NCBI GenBank assembly: GCA_019787685.1
Contig: JAHNUO010000018.1
Coordinates: 1-64,000 of the forward strand
DNA from: Chiua virens
Lineage: Eukaryota > Basidiomycota > Agaricomycetes > Boletales > Boletaceae
Length of the DNA: 64,000 nucleotides
Direction: 5' to 3'
Of the stretch, positions 23,917 to 36,078 are shown one piece after another. The notes under the pieces are model-generated. The model saw only the letters and a list, made by a program, of their open reading frames with translations. It had not been told where the DNA came from and ran no database searches. Numbering within the stretch: the first letter of the stretch is position 1; every line of letters begins with the position of its first letter. The position numbers and the translations under genes are program-made.

Positions 23917-24339
23917 AAGAGTAGTGCAACACTTTCCGTGTATATAGTTTACGCCCTCGAGTTGGGAAGGGCGTCAAATCCAGACACATGTATTCAACAC
24001 GACTGGTCCGAGTAATACGACAGAAGGCGCGAAAAGATACGGTACGATACAATGCCAGATGTGTAGGTACAATCGCAGAGGCTACAGACGCGGCGACGAG
24101 CCGGGTGGAGGTGTCAAAAGAAAAGATGGATACAGCTCAAGTGTTGCAAGGTGTCGTGTTAGTGGTCACGGCAATCCTTGACGAGTCCGAGTAAAGTAAG
24201 CAGAAAAAAAAGAGGAAGACAGTATGGAAAGTGCGTGATGTAGGAACAATAAATAACCTTTCCATGAACGGCGTCAGCAAGGCGGAAAGTATTGAAATTC
24301 TATAACTTGAAGGAGCGACACGTTCGAGTCGCGGATCGA
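23917..24339. other. convergent 3' spacer
   Basis: Spacer between the convergent carboxypeptidase and small secreted-protein genes. Nothing coding is convincing; a 68-codon frame (23988-24194) has no recognisable features. Confidence 0.4.
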
Positions 24340-24848
24340 TCAGAGCACGAAATAGACGGCAGATGCGGCGGCGCTCAAGACGAGCGCGGTGTGGACACCA
24401 CCGAGTTGGTGTGACGCGCCACTGCTCTGGTTCTGAACAGGCGGCGGGATCGAGGACGGCTGGAGAGCCCGCGTGAGCGACAAACTTGAAAAGAGATGCA
24501 TAACGGTACGTACACTGGCTGTGCTCGCCACGTCGTGGTTGACGGGGTCGTTCGTGACCGTCGGCGTCGGCGCCGCGCTGACGACTAGAACGCTGGACAA
24601 GGCGGACTCGACTGTGCTCGTGGTAGACGGACTCGCATGGTGCTCCACATTGCCCGACTCAGCCTCGTCCAACACGTGAAACATCGGTCGTCCAAACTGT
24701 GGCGCGGCAGACACTAGTGCACACGTCAGGACGACGGCGAACGCGCAGACACGGAGAGCTTACCCGAGGATAGGAAGGCACACAACACGACGAGTTGGAA
24801 CATCATTCCGACGGTGACAAAGGTGGGGCGGAAGAGGATGAATTTCAT
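24340..24848 (-). CDS. small secreted Ser/Thr-rich protein, probable GPI anchor
   Basis: Three exons are inferred. The first encodes a signal peptide (MKFILFRPTFVTVGMMFQLV, then VLCAFLSSVSA) starting at 24848. The second gives a Ser/Thr/Val-rich mature region. The third, after a 54-bp in-frame intron starting GTACGTACC, encodes PSSIPPPVQNQSSGASHQ followed by a hydrophobic C-terminus ALVLSAAASAVYFVL. Ser-Ser-Gly before a hydrophobic tail suggests a GPI attachment site. The mature chain is only about 100 residues. No family is recognised; it could be a wall or surface protein. Confidence 0.6.
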
Positions 24849-24977
24849 TGTGGCGGGTGAATGAGCGTGTGCTTGTGTTTGTACAAGTTGAAAGGAGAGA
24901 GCCTGCTCGGAGGACGGTGACGGGACGCGATACCCAAAGGCTAGCAACCTGCAGAGAAAGAGCGTGGAGAGCAACGG

Positions 24978-24984
24978 TTTTATA
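24978..24984 (-). promoter_or_regulatory. TATA box of the small secreted-protein gene
   Basis: On the minus strand GCGTATAAAACCG lies about 130 bp upstream of the ATG at 24848, at a plausible distance for a core promoter. The stretch between here and 25561 contains no convincing gene. Confidence 0.5.
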
Positions 24985-25561
24985 CGCGCTGTTGCAGGGG
25001 CATTAGTGTACAATGAACGTCATATAAGGAGTGAAGCGCAGCAAGCGCGGATAGAAGGTAAAGATAGAATGAGAGGGACGCGAGATGTCACCGATCTAGA
25101 TTCTGGACCACGCGTATTGGCATGGCACGCGGCGACAAAGAAAGCCTAATCGCCCCACGGAATGAGCGTGCAAGCTAGTTTCACGACGATATTTCAGTTC
25201 AACATTCCATAATGAAACGTGTTCTTGTATTTCTGTGTGCACCCGGTCAAGGATTGGTTCCTGCCCGGCGTCCGGAATACAACAGGGATTCGGATGCCGT
25301 CAAGTGAGTGCGTCAGAAACAAGCTAATACCCAAATCGGGAATACAAGCAGGCGTTGCAGAGAAACCGTATTTGTCCCTATTTGGTCTCAACTTACTCTC
25401 GCTATAATCACCAAGACTAGTAGGTCGAATTGTAACTAAGGTAAAAACATGCGAGCATAATCTACAACAAAAAGCATTAATGTGTTCGGACACGTTCAAT
25501 CGACATTTTCAACGGTTGGCGGCGTTCTCTGTTGTGGCGTAGACGATGACGTGTTCGGTCC

Positions 25562-27616
25562 TCAACTAGACGCGGAAGGACGGCTGGCCGTGTTTCCTGC
25601 CTTTTTCCGGCTAGCCTTCGCAGCTGCAATCTTCAAGTTTTGTTTCTCGCAGAATTCCCTAAACGCCTCGAGCGCGTCAAAAAGGTGATGCTTACTCGGA
25701 CGGTCAGCCAATCTGGATGTGACCTCAGTCAAAACCCTTGAAAAGAATGAAACGATGGAACACACCGTTGGGACATCTCTTCCACGATATCACTCGCGTG
25801 CAAAAACGGCATGTCGATGATGAGTTTGGCATGCACCTTCATCAGCAAGCCTTGCCCTCCTTTGACGGCGACCGCCGTATCTACCCAACCCTGTAGCCGG
25901 GCCTTGATGTTCGGCCTGAATTCTTCTCTCAAATCCTCCACCTCTGGTTCGTCTCCATCGACTTCAAAATACCCCAGCATGTCGCCATCGGTATCGTCGG
26001 CTCCTGGTGGAAGTGGTAAACCCATCATGAGTGCAGCGAGTGCCATAGGGTGCGCGGAATCAGCCTGTGGTGTGAGGACACCCTTGACCCATCGCTCCAC
26101 GCGATTGCGACGGCTAAGCGTATCTCGACGGAGAGTAAGGATTTGTCTCAGTTCCGCTTTGTTGATCTCAGAGTCAATATTACAGAAACCAAAGCGAATA
26201 GCGGCACGGAACGCTTTGGTGACATCAAACAGCTCCTCCTCGATGATTGAAATGGCGCGCGCACGGTAGGATGAGTTGCTCGATAGGATGAGCACTGAAA
26301 ATTGTAGTGACGAGGCATCTTGTGGACGAAGGAGATGTTTGTGCGACACAAGAAGCTTGTTGACACTCTCTGACCTGTTATTCAGGGACATGATACGTAG
26401 CGCGGCGGACAGATTGTCCGAAGAATGGCCAGCTACCGACATCAAAAAGGGACTGAGTTCTTCTTCCAACTCATCTTCATCATCGGCAATGGCGGCCATG
26501 CTGGAATAAAGTGGAGGCGAGGGTGCGACTTTAAAAATATCAAAGAGGGCATGGTGAACGAGGTCTCGTAGATGGAATTGATGGTCAGTAATGCGCCATG
26601 ACCAATGAGAGGCATAAAAGTTCCTTGGATAGAGTTCCTCGTCGCAAACAGTTGAATTATCATCAGAGGTGTAGTTCTCGTCGTCGTCGTCCTCGACAAT
26701 ATTGAGTAATTTAGGGGGTTGTTTGTCAGCGGTGCACGGTTCGTCGTCGTCGTCGGAACCGACATCCATATATGCTAATGGAAAATGTGAGGAACACGTG
26801 GGAGAACTGAGAAGCGATGACCTACATTTGCTGCCGCCGCGCAGGAGATGCTCCAAGGCGCGCCAACCGAGAAGAACGCGGATGTCGTCAATCATGTCAG
26901 GGATGGTGCTTCTCTGACGTTTAGTGCCTGTGGCAAGGACGGCCATGAAAAGGTCGCGCCAAATCCACAGTATGACGGATTCCAGATTGTGGGCACCACT
27001 GAGCATAAACGATTTGACGACCTTGCCTGTTGATTTCCTGATTTTGATGGGAACGAACATAGTCACGTAGTAACACTTGCAGCTGTGGAGCGGTGAGAGG
27101 CGAGGAAAGGGGTGTTAGAAAGCTACTTGCCCTGTGCAACCGTTGGCGATCTGATCGAGAGCTTCGCACGCAAAGAGTAGACAGGCATGGGCGATAGCGA
27201 AGTTGGTGCGGAACTCGAAGACGACCTTCCAGATGTCGTTCAGCCAGGTAGCCAAGCTATCGACGCCTTCGGAGAGAAGTTGGTCTCTGCGGGAGCGTTC
27301 TTTGATCAGGGATCGTTTCGAGTCACGAGACAGCTCGACGAGGAGTGCGGCGATCTCGGCCTTTTTGGCTTTGAGGTTCAATGACGGCATGCGAGCGTAT
27401 CGACGGTGCATCGCTGCGGCGGACTCGGAGAGACGTCGCTGTCTGTCCTTGGGGACGATGTCGAGGAGGGGCGCGAGGTGACGCTGGATGAGGAGCTGCT
27501 GTGCGTCTGGAGGGAGGGCATCGTAGACTTGGAGGAACCTGGATGGTAGACGGTGAATGGGACGGTCCAGAGAAGATGCGAGCGTTGTACCTTTTGCTCG
27601 CCGCGGTGGACGGCAT
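25562..27616 (-). CDS. conserved fungal protein of unknown function, acidic centre
   Basis: The first exon (ATG at 27616) encodes MPSTAASKR and splices to FLQVYDALPPDAQQLLIQRH, then a helical basic region (LNLKAKKAEIAALLVELSRD). The central exon starts near 27082 (VPIKIRKSTGKVVKSFMLSG) and includes acidic clusters GSDDDDEP and EDDDDENYTSDD. The last exon ends LADRPSKHHLFDALEAFREF, then a Lys/Ala-rich tail and a TGA at 25562. The join near 27083-27130 reads in frame either with a GC-AG intron (ACAGG|GCAAGT to CCACAG) or with GTAGCT to CTGCAAG. No domain is recognised. Its length is about 600 residues. Confidence 0.6.
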
Positions 27617-28034
27617 CGTGTCGGTTCTTGACAAGCGCATGTTACAGTATGATTGCCATTTGTAGCACGAGTCTTATTTTGTGACAGGCGTGACAGTATG
27701 AGTACGTGCAAGTACGTCCATTCCCCAGAATCGAACGCGAACTGAGGGTTGCTGATATTCCGAATCTCTGTGCATTCAGTGTCTGGATCATATATGTATC
27801 TTCTTTTTTTTTGTAGTGAGATGTTCGGAAATGAAGGGCTAATGGTCGCTGACTCGTTCACTGCCTCGAGGCAGCTTCCATTCGTGGCCCTTGTGTAGCT
27901 GCAGCAACGTTGTCGTCGAACCACGTTGGAAACGCGCGTACGTCGTGCTCGTCTTGTTATCAGCTCACCTATCTCACCCTTTCTTTTGTTCCATCCTCTC
28001 CCAACCCGATCTCATCAGGCGCATCTTAAAACCC
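27617..28034. promoter_or_regulatory. divergent intergenic region
   Basis: 418 bp separate the start codons of two divergent genes of unknown function. It contains a poly-T run near 27804-27813 and pyrimidine-rich sequence before the ATG at 28035, as is usual in fungal promoters. No single motif can be assigned. Confidence 0.35.
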
Positions 28035-31000
28035 ATGTCTGGTCATTCCCCGCACAGATCCAGAAAGACCCAGATGTATCCTCAGAGTATGTCCCTCTCT
28101 TTCTCTTCTGTCTCGTGCCATCTTCCACCGTGCACCCCGACGCTCTTGCACCCTTGGATCACGTTGATTACGATTACCCATGCTCTGCATCTTTACGTCC
28201 ATTTCCTCCTCCCTACTTCCTTCTATTCCCCTTGGCCCTTTCTTTCTCCCTTTGCATCCTTTCTTTGTTCTTGGCCTGTTCTGACTGTCTCGCTCCCTTC
28301 AGACTCGCCACCCCGTGAGATGTCCCCGTCGCCGCGTGACAGACAACGCACAGTAAAAGCACAGTCCATGCCGATCGTCCCATCAGTCATGCAAGTTTTC
28401 AACGCGGCCAACGTGCAGCCAAATCAGCGCCCACCACAACAGAGCCCTCCATCCTCTAATATATCCCTCCAGTCCAAGCGCTCAACCACCCCTCCCCTGA
28501 CACAACCATCCTCAAAGCTCCCTTCGCCACCCATTCCTCCATCTCTCTCTCGCGAGGACGTTCAGGAACATTACACCCCTCCAGCCCTACCGATCCACTC
28601 CGTCACCCAGCCCAACATCCACCAACCTCCTCAGCAACCCCCACCTCTCCCCCATTCACATAGCCAGCCGAGTATTCATTCACACGTACCTATGAATCCA
28701 ACAATGGGTTATCCTCGTCCTATCAATAGGATTACTCCCCAATTCCTTGCATCTTTCCATGCCATGGAAGAAAACTTCCAAATGACCGATGAATTGATGG
28801 CAGAGATCGAGCGCGCTGACTATGTGCAGGCCCTGAACCAGCATCCCGCTGCTCCAGGGACGTCCGGCGTAGCCTACGCCGGTGGCGCCCAGAGTGGCGC
28901 AGTATATATTCGCGAAGCACCTTCCCCCCACAAGGACTCCGTCCTCGACCGCGTTCGAGCAGGCGAACATTCTGTCACCAGAGATGGTGATAGTCCTCAG
29001 AATGTGGGTGGACCTACCTCGAGGCGACCAACTCGTGTCAACGACCGTGATCGCGAGAGGGACCCTCAGCCGAGCGAGAGTGCACAAGCTCGAAATCGTC
29101 CTCTCCCTGCCAGCCCGGGAAATTCTCCGTCCTACTCCCCTCAGGGGCATTCTCAGGCACGCGGCCCATCACCGGATCGGGTCTCACCCCCTTATCATAC
29201 TCCCCAAGGTTCTTCCGGTGAAAGTGGACCCGCGGGAGACTACGTTTCCCAAAAACGTGATTCATATCAGTCTTCGAACGGCTCGCACGTTCGGGTCCCC
29301 ACTCCTCCGACCTCTCGGAGATCTTCCAACGCGACTAACACGGAGAGTACTCGCGCAACTCCACCCGCTGCCAGCAAGCTTGCTAGCCAAACCCCACCTG
29401 TGCAGGCGATGAAAACTCGTACGCCTGACAAGTCTCTTCCCGTCCAGGAGGAGCCCGAGGACGACGTCGCTGCGTCGTCAAAGGATAGTCCCGGTCACCT
29501 TCAGTATGATCACGGTGGGAACACACCTCGTGAGGACGACGACGACACATTGATTGAGACCGAGACTGGATATATGCGTCCTGGAAACGACAACGATCGC
29601 GACGGTGATTCAGGAAGTTATACCCCTCGTTCCCCCAGCGTCGCTCTCCCCGAGACTTATCCTACCCGCCACTACATCTCTTCTCATCCCAACAACCGTC
29701 TCGCGAGTCTTACAAAACACCATCGAAATGGTTCCACTGATCAGCTTGGCCTCCGTAGTGTCGACGCCGTCGTCAACCCGAAACCTCAAGCCAGACCATC
29801 AGAAGAGAGCCGTGAGTCGCCGACGCTTCTCATGCAGGTGAACGCTGAGCAGGCTGATGGGACCCCAGAGGACACGCTAAGACGTCAACAAGGCCGCTCT
29901 TTCAACGACAGTCGAGACGACCGAAGTCATCGTGCAGAGCAGTCTCCGATCCAGGGTCCAAATCAACAAAACATTCGACCACATCCGCTTCAGACTCAAG
30001 TATTTCGTGAAGACCATTATTACGACGACGCTGCAGCTGCGTACCTCCAAACATACTTCCACTCCACTCGCCCCAACGCTCCCATACCTCCCACACCTCA
30101 CAGCCAAACGGCCGCTCCATCTCCATCCCCGTTCGTTTCTAGCATTCAACCCAGCCCTGCTCCCCCCGTCGGTTCACCCTATCCTTATCCTTTCACTCAT
30201 GTTCATCGCAATACATACCCTGTACATGCCGTCCCCACCGCCCCAACTTCCGCCTACGACCCGAATCATCCTTCAGTTATCGAAGAGCAACTTGCGCTTC
30301 AGATGCAAATGTACGCGCTCAACAACAATGCAGCCATGAGCGATTCCACTTTTTCTCCCTCCTCGACGCCATTCCCAGGCACAGGATACAACCCGTGGGC
30401 GTTCCTTCAAGCTTCGAGAGCATTCGGTGGCCGTCGGTTCGATTCGATGAGTCTACAGTCTTCGCCGAGCCATCAACCTGTCAGTTTACCTTTTCCGACG
30501 AGCCGCGGAAGGGGGCTGAAGCGGCGGGAAAAATCGACTAATTTACGGACGCCTGGATCGGGCGCAAAACAGAAGGTGGTGAAACCACCGCCACGCGTGG
30601 AGAGTACGCAACCAAGGGATACGAGTCCAGAGCCTTATTCATCGGGCGAGGAGACAGCAGGGGAGGGATACGAGGTGCACGAAGAGGCAGCATGGGCGAA
30701 CGGGGACGATGGCGAGGACGCAGAATGGGTCGATGAAGAGGGTGACAAAGATGAACTGTTGGACCTAGAATACCATCCATCGTTCATCTCGAGCATGGAA
30801 AAAAGGCAACGGAAATGGGATACGCGATGGGAAACCCTACAACAAGCGGTAAGATGCATGTTCCATTCTTATCCGCTTCATCGATTGCTGACTGATTGGG
30901 CCTAGTTCCAAGCGCTCGATTGTGAGACGGACACGACGATGATCCTCCTCGCTGCACCGTCCCATTCTACAAGACTCCATGCGTTAACATCGCGCTCCGT

Positions 31001-31370
31001 GCGACGCGACCAGTTGGTCAGGTCTCCGGCCATGATGCAAATGCGCTCGGCCTTCAGAGGCATCGCAACCCGCCGACAAGCCACACGTTCACGCACGGCC
31101 ACCGCCTCCATTTTAGAACGTCTGATCAACTCGAGTGTTTCGGGCGACGGGTCCGACACGTCATCGGAGACTCGGGAAGGTGATCTGAAGCGTGCACTAG
31201 AGACCACGCTGAGGAGCCTCGAGACATTACGGACAATTTATGACCACCGGGTGTCAAGATGGGAGGAAGAGATGTCGCGGATTTCGGATGAGCGGGAGAA
31301 GGTGGAGTTGTTATTGAGACAGACACTCGGGGTGAGTTTACAACCTAATGGAACGCATGTTGGATTTTAG
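28035..31370 (+). CDS. large disordered protein with a helical C-terminus
   Basis: Three exons are inferred: 28035-28086, 28303-30848 and 30906-31370, giving 1020 residues in one frame. The first encodes MSGHSPHRSRKTQMYPQ. Most of the protein is low-complexity Ser/Pro/Gln/Arg/Asp sequence. Islands of order are RITPQFLASFHAMEENFQMT (with DELMAEIERADYVQAL following) and the C-terminal part EYHPSFISSMEKRQRKWDTR, ETDTTMILLAAPSHSTRLHA, then a predicted coiled-coil ALETTLRSLETLRTIYDHRV. An acidic block (NGDDGEDAEWVDEEGDKDEL) precedes the conserved end. It looks like an Agaricomycete-conserved scaffold protein. I recognise no enzymatic domain. The first intron (216 bp) is pyrimidine-rich. Confidence 0.65.
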
Positions 31371-31888
31371 GACTCGAGAAAATAAAGGAGAGGTCGTTGC
31401 TGATTGTACAGGTAACTTATTCGATCGCGACGGGGATTCTTTTTCTTGTGGTTCCTTGTGCGTTCTTTGCTTGTTCTGCGAGGCGGTTTTGTGTATACCA
31501 CTCTTTGCTTTACCCCTTCATTCATTCTTGTGTTCTTTCGTTTTTGCGATCAGGTTATGCTGTATGATTTTCCTCGTTATGCCCCATCTATGCCAAGTGA
31601 CCCCATATATGATATCAATACATGCAGTCCTTCGTCTCCTAAGGTGTATCTTTCGTCCAGTGACATTCTAGGTTCAGTATGCTTTCTTATATCCCTCATA
31701 TCGTGAGCACTGGTCTCTATCTCAAGCTTTCGCCTACGACGTCACTATATTTAATCCGGTAAGTTAAGACCTAATGACTGGGAGATTTGGGATAAGAACT
31801 GGAAGAACACAATAACCTAATATCGGACTTGATCTCGGTTCCTTTTTCGATAGGTGGGTCGGTAGAAACCTCTCCCATCGAGGCGAAA
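31371..31888. other. convergent 3' spacer
   Basis: Between the stop of the large disordered protein and the stop of TRM112. It is T-rich, as expected of overlapping 3' untranslated regions. The open frames here (for example 31446-31706) show no family resemblance. Confidence 0.4.
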
Positions 31889-32440
31889 ATCAACCGATTT
31901 CATGTTCTTCCAGCAGCTTCAAACGCCATCAAGATCGTGCAGAACACAGAGAAGAACATAGCATAGAAACACACCATGTTGGGAATACCACTCGAGATCG
32001 CGTAGGCGTGCTTGCAATTCGGACATATCAGCATGCCTTCCATGATATGGATCTGGGTGGCGTGTGCAACGAGCATAAGCAACCACAGATCAGACGGAAC
32101 GCGGGATGGGGCGGGTCACCTCGAGGAGGACGTGATGCAGATTCTGCAGAAGCTCGTCGTCCATCATTTCGGGCTGCTCGCGCGGCAGCGACGTGTCTCC
32201 GACCTACTACATACATCTCAGCATGCGCGAGCGAGATGATACGGGTCAACCACTTGCCAACGTGGCCGCGTCGACGAGGGCACGCCAGTCGAGCCTTGGC
32301 AGCATATTTCTGATGAACTCGGGATTGAACTCTTGTTCGAAAAGTTCGATTTGGACGTCTTGGAGTAGCAATGGAAAGTTGTTGACGGCGCAGCCCTTGG
32401 CGTGGCAAGCGAGCAGATTGTGGGTAATCAAGCGGACCAT
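31889..32440 (-). CDS. TRM112: multifunctional methyltransferase subunit Trm112
   Basis: Trm112 is the small zinc-containing activator of tRNA, rRNA and translation-factor methyltransferases (Trm9, Trm11, Bud23 and Mtq2 in yeast). The protein starts MVRLITHNLLACHAKGC, continues NPEFIRNMLPRLDWRALVDA, GDTSLPREQPEMMDDELLQN and the zinc pair CPNCKHAYAISSGIPNM, and ends LLEEHEIG. Four exons are needed. The intron at 32204-32257 is GC-AG (TTG|GCAAGT ... GTAG), giving VDAATLVGDTSLP with the same spacing as the family; no GT donor keeps the frame. The four zinc-ligand cysteines (two near the N-terminus, two in CPNC) are present. Confidence 0.93.
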
Positions 32441-32494
32441 TGGAGGAGGAGAAGCTTGTTATCTGTGCGTACGTAAGCAGTATGGGTTGTACAG
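32441..32494. promoter_or_regulatory. 54-bp bidirectional promoter interval
   Basis: This is all that separates the start codons of TRM112 (minus) and RRP45 (plus). Both starts are supported by conserved N-terminal residues. Core promoter elements must therefore lie within the neighbouring transcribed regions, or the two transcripts have minimal or overlapping 5' ends. Confidence 0.6.
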
Positions 32495-33536
32495 ATGCGT
32501 CCTCATTCACCATCCATACCCGAGAAAGAGTTCACCTACGAGGCCCTCAAGCAGTCGCTCCGTCTCGATGGACGCGGTGCACTCGAATTACGGACGCCAA
32601 CCATCACGTTTGGACCAGAACTAGGCTGGGTCGAATGTACCTACGGTAAAACACGGTGCGTAGCACGGAGACACTGGCCATTGTCGTGATCCAACATATT
32701 CTTCACAGCGTCGTCGCCAACGTGGACGCAAAAATGGTTAAACCACTCCCAGAACGGCCATCTGAAGGCATCCTCACCATCCATTCTGAGATCTCGCCGA
32801 TGGCCTCTGTCGATTACGAACTTGGTCGGTAGGCCCTCCCGTTTGCGCGCGCTTCTAGGCGCTCATGGTATGCAGGCCCTCCGAAGAGGAGGTCACGATG
32901 ACTCGCATGCTCGACAAGATCCTTCGGCGCAGCGATGCGATCGACAAGGAATCGCTCTGCATCCTGGCCGGGCAACGCGTGCGTGGCTTTTCACTTACCG
33001 CGTTCGTGCTCACACTAAACTAGGTCTGGCACCTCCGTCTAACCATCCACTGTCTCGCTGACGCAGGGAACATGCTGGATTGTGCCTGTCTTGCCGGGAT
33101 CGTCGCTTTTAAACATGTGCGTCGGCCTGACGTCGAGGTGATTGGGGACGAGGTGATCGTGGTGCGTCTCGCGTCCTCTCATGCAGTCACCTACCCAACA
33201 CCGTTACAGCATGCGCCGGAAGAACGCGCCCCGGTACCACTCGCGATCCATCACACGCCGTTTTGTGTCACGTTCGCGTTTTTCTCTGATCCGACGACGC
33301 GTCCGGTCGTCGACCCGTCGTTGCTGGAGCAAAGGCTGAGTGCGGGCACGATGAGCGTTGCGCTCAACGCGCAGCGTGAGATATGTGTCTTGCACAAAGC
33401 GGGGGGTGTTCCGACGGCACCAGAGGAGATATTGAGGTTGCTCAACGTCGCGATCGGTATTGCAAAAGATTTGGACAAGCTTGTTGAAGTGCGCTTGCGA
33501 GAAGATTGGGCGGGACGCAAGGTTGAAATACGATAA
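32495..33536 (+). CDS. RRP45: exosome complex subunit Rrp45 (EXOSC9)
   Basis: Rrp45 is an RNase PH-fold subunit of the hexameric ring of the RNA exosome, which processes rRNA and degrades RNA in nucleus and cytoplasm. Signatures: EKEFTYEALKQSLRLDGRG, the RVVANVDAKMVKP strand, then PMASVDYELGR, SEEEVTMTRMLDKILRRSDA, DKESLCILAGQRVWHLRLTI and DAGNMLDCACLAGIVAFKHV. The C-terminal domain includes PLAIHHTPFCVTFAFF, VDPSLLEQRLSAGTMSVALN and HKAGGVPTAPEEILRLLNVA. Several short introns split the first half. It is a normal-length copy without the long acidic tail of metazoan EXOSC9. Confidence 0.93.
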
Positions 33537-33761
33537 ACTATACATTCAGTCGATAGTCATTCCGAGATCGAAACGCATGGAGGGCTTTCTTTGCAAAGTG
33601 ATTGAGATAGAGAAAATGAGGGGATAGGATAGTACAACAAGTAAATAACAGTCACTCCAGTCCATAGGTATCCTCCGAGGTCCCGTCCAGCGGATCATGT
33701 AACACTAGCGTCACCTAGCATGGTGTGAACGAACCTGGTGCCGAAGGACCCCTCATGGATA

Positions 33762-35624
33762 TTAATGTCCATACGTGAATGAGAACCCGCCACCCCTTCC
33801 ACCAGCCTGGAAAAACTGCGAGAACGGATGCTCGCCACCAAAACCACCCTGGAAACCACCAAATGGATTGCCACCTTGAGAGTTTGGGTCGTTTGGATCA
33901 TCTCCATTATCGAAGCGCTGGCGAAGTTCTGCGTATTGATCACGGCGATTAAATGTTGTCCTGGACGAATCGTAAGGACTCACCAGGCTTGCTAAGTACT
34001 TCATATGCCTCGTTCACGGCGGCCATCTTCGCTTCTGAACCACCCTTGTCTGGATGAGCAGACATGGCAGCTTTGCGGCTGATGTCAGGGGTGAGCACAC
34101 GCCGATTCTGGGAGAGAAAAGGGAAACGTACAAAGCCTTCTTAATTGTCTTGGTATCGGCATCTCGTGCAACGCCCAAGACCTTGTAGTAATCTTTTTGT
34201 TTTGATTGCTTTAGCAGTCTTTGGGCTTTCTGCAGCCGAGAGAGTACCTGTAGGACAAACACGGTGAATAGCTGATCAACTTGGACAAAATGGTGAGACG
34301 CTCACGTCGCGGTCACTCCTGCCACTCCCTTCCGCTGCTCGCTCGAATGCTCTCACTGCGTCTTCCCACTGTTCGCGAATAAGTAATGCCTCGCCTTTCC
34401 CAATCCAACCATCCACCTCCGGACTTCCTTCGGACATCATTTCGCTCGCAGCCTTGAGAGCGTCCTCCGACATTGCCAAGAGTGCATCGCACCATGCTTC
34501 AGCCTTCTTGGGTAGATTGAGCTTGTTATACGCACGACAGGCCGACCGTAGAATATGCGCGCGCCGTGGACTCGAGAGTCGCACGTCAGGGATCGGTACA
34601 GAGGAGGAGGAAGCAAGGAGTTCGGGTGAGCCATGGTTCTGGATTGCCTCGTCAAACGTGGCCGCGAGACCATCGCCTGGGAACTCTCTCGATGGACCCG
34701 CGACGTGTTTGACGACACCCATCCAGTCGTTCTCCTGAATGTGCTTGTCGAGTTTGGTGAAGCTTTTGTCGAGTGATTTGATCAGCCTGTGAACAGGCTT
34801 ACAAAAGGGTGAGTCGGGATCCAGATGTAGACATTGCTTGATAGGCGCAAGATGAGAGGTATGCGAGGAAGCAGATTGGGAAGGGGGGAGAAGGAAGTAT
34901 GCCAATCGGAATATGTGCATCAAGGAAGTCGTCGTTGGCTGAGAGAGATGAGAAAGTCGGCTGTCGACAGATGGATCAACATCATAAAACGGGATAGTTG
35001 AACGACGAACCTCAAATCGACGACAGCAACTTGGGTGTCACCGCCTGCAAGGCTACATTCGGCACGGATGCGACGAATCTCGGTACTGTGACTGGCGACT
35101 CTGAGAGCCTGGGTCGCCGCCTCCGAACAGACCGTCCAAAGCTGAGAACGCTTCGCAGTGCTCGCTTTCTTTGCTGCTCCCTGGGCATCCTTGATGTCCG
35201 CCAACAACTCGTCCACGGCAGGACTACGGGGCACCTTGAGTGCATAGTCATCGAGGGTGCTCTTTGCTTGAGTAAAGTCACCCTCCTTGGTGTAAATCTT
35301 TGCCATCATCATGACGGCTTTATCGAATTCGCCCGACGTCAACTCCAAGACTTTGGAGAAATCATCCAGGGCACTGGAATGCCTGCTTAGCGAAAAGTAG
35401 GCGGTAGCGCGTTTGTAGAGGAGAAGATAATCGCCAGGAGAGAGAGAGATAGCCTCTGTGTAGGTCTTGGCAGCATCGTTGAACTGACCCGCGGAAAGTA
35501 GGGCATCTGCACGAACGATGAGGGGGTGGAGGTTGGGGTGGGCGATAGAACCGGAGGAGTTTGACGGATCAGCGAGAACTGGAGAAACCAACAACAAAAG
35601 ACCAGCTAATGTAGGCAGTCGCAT
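33762..35624 (-). CDS. DNAJC3: ER co-chaperone with TPRs and a J domain, DNAJC3/P58IPK type
   Basis: A lumenal ER protein that presents unfolded clients to BiP. MRLPTLAGLLLLVSPVLADP is a clear signal peptide. TPR units follow (ADALLSAGQFNDAAKTYTEA, YKRATAYFSLSRHSSALDDF, ALLIREQWEDAVRAFERAAE). The J domain reads KDYYKVLGVARDADTKTIKK, then an intron, AFRKAAMSAHPDKGG with the catalytic HPD intact, and VNEAYEVLSKP. The C-terminus is Gly/Phe-rich and ends GFSFTYGH, with no typical HDEL-type signal. A methionine 11 codons upstream would bury the signal peptide, so 35624 is preferred. Convergent with RRP45, with 225 bp between stops. Confidence 0.92.
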
Positions 35625-36078
35625 CACAGGTGATAAGTAGGACGATACTGAGCTCAAGCAGAAGCAAGTTCAATTTCGAACATTACTGCCCTCATACGTA
35701 CACAATGACACGTTCACTCTCCCACGTAAACCTTGATTTCGGGTTAGGGTTCCGGCGCTGCTCATACAAACTTGAACCCGGACCCGATGACCTGGTCCAC
35801 AAAGCAGTAAATAGTCCTCACAATCAGGTCCGCTATATCCAAGACAGATCCAGTGCTCTTTCAAGGGAACGATAGCCTGAGCTGGATCTACATCCGAGTC
35901 GGAGATCTGACGTCTCTTCGTCACGACAAACTGGCACTAGCGAGGAACAATAGTCACATCAAACGATCCGGTGGACAGTGACAGCTTGCTGTGGATGTTA
36001 TCAATCGATTGTGGGTGCGCTTCTGGCGATATAAAGGCGGCGGTTCAGGCGACTTCAATTGCCAGCATCAGCTCCATC

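Noticed and set aside
24340..24848. Hydrophobin
   Set aside because: A signal peptide is present, but the spaced cysteine pattern of hydrophobins is absent.
26148..26765. Alternative frames in the 25.6-27.6 kb gene
   Set aside because: They overlap the long in-frame exon and show no conserved features.
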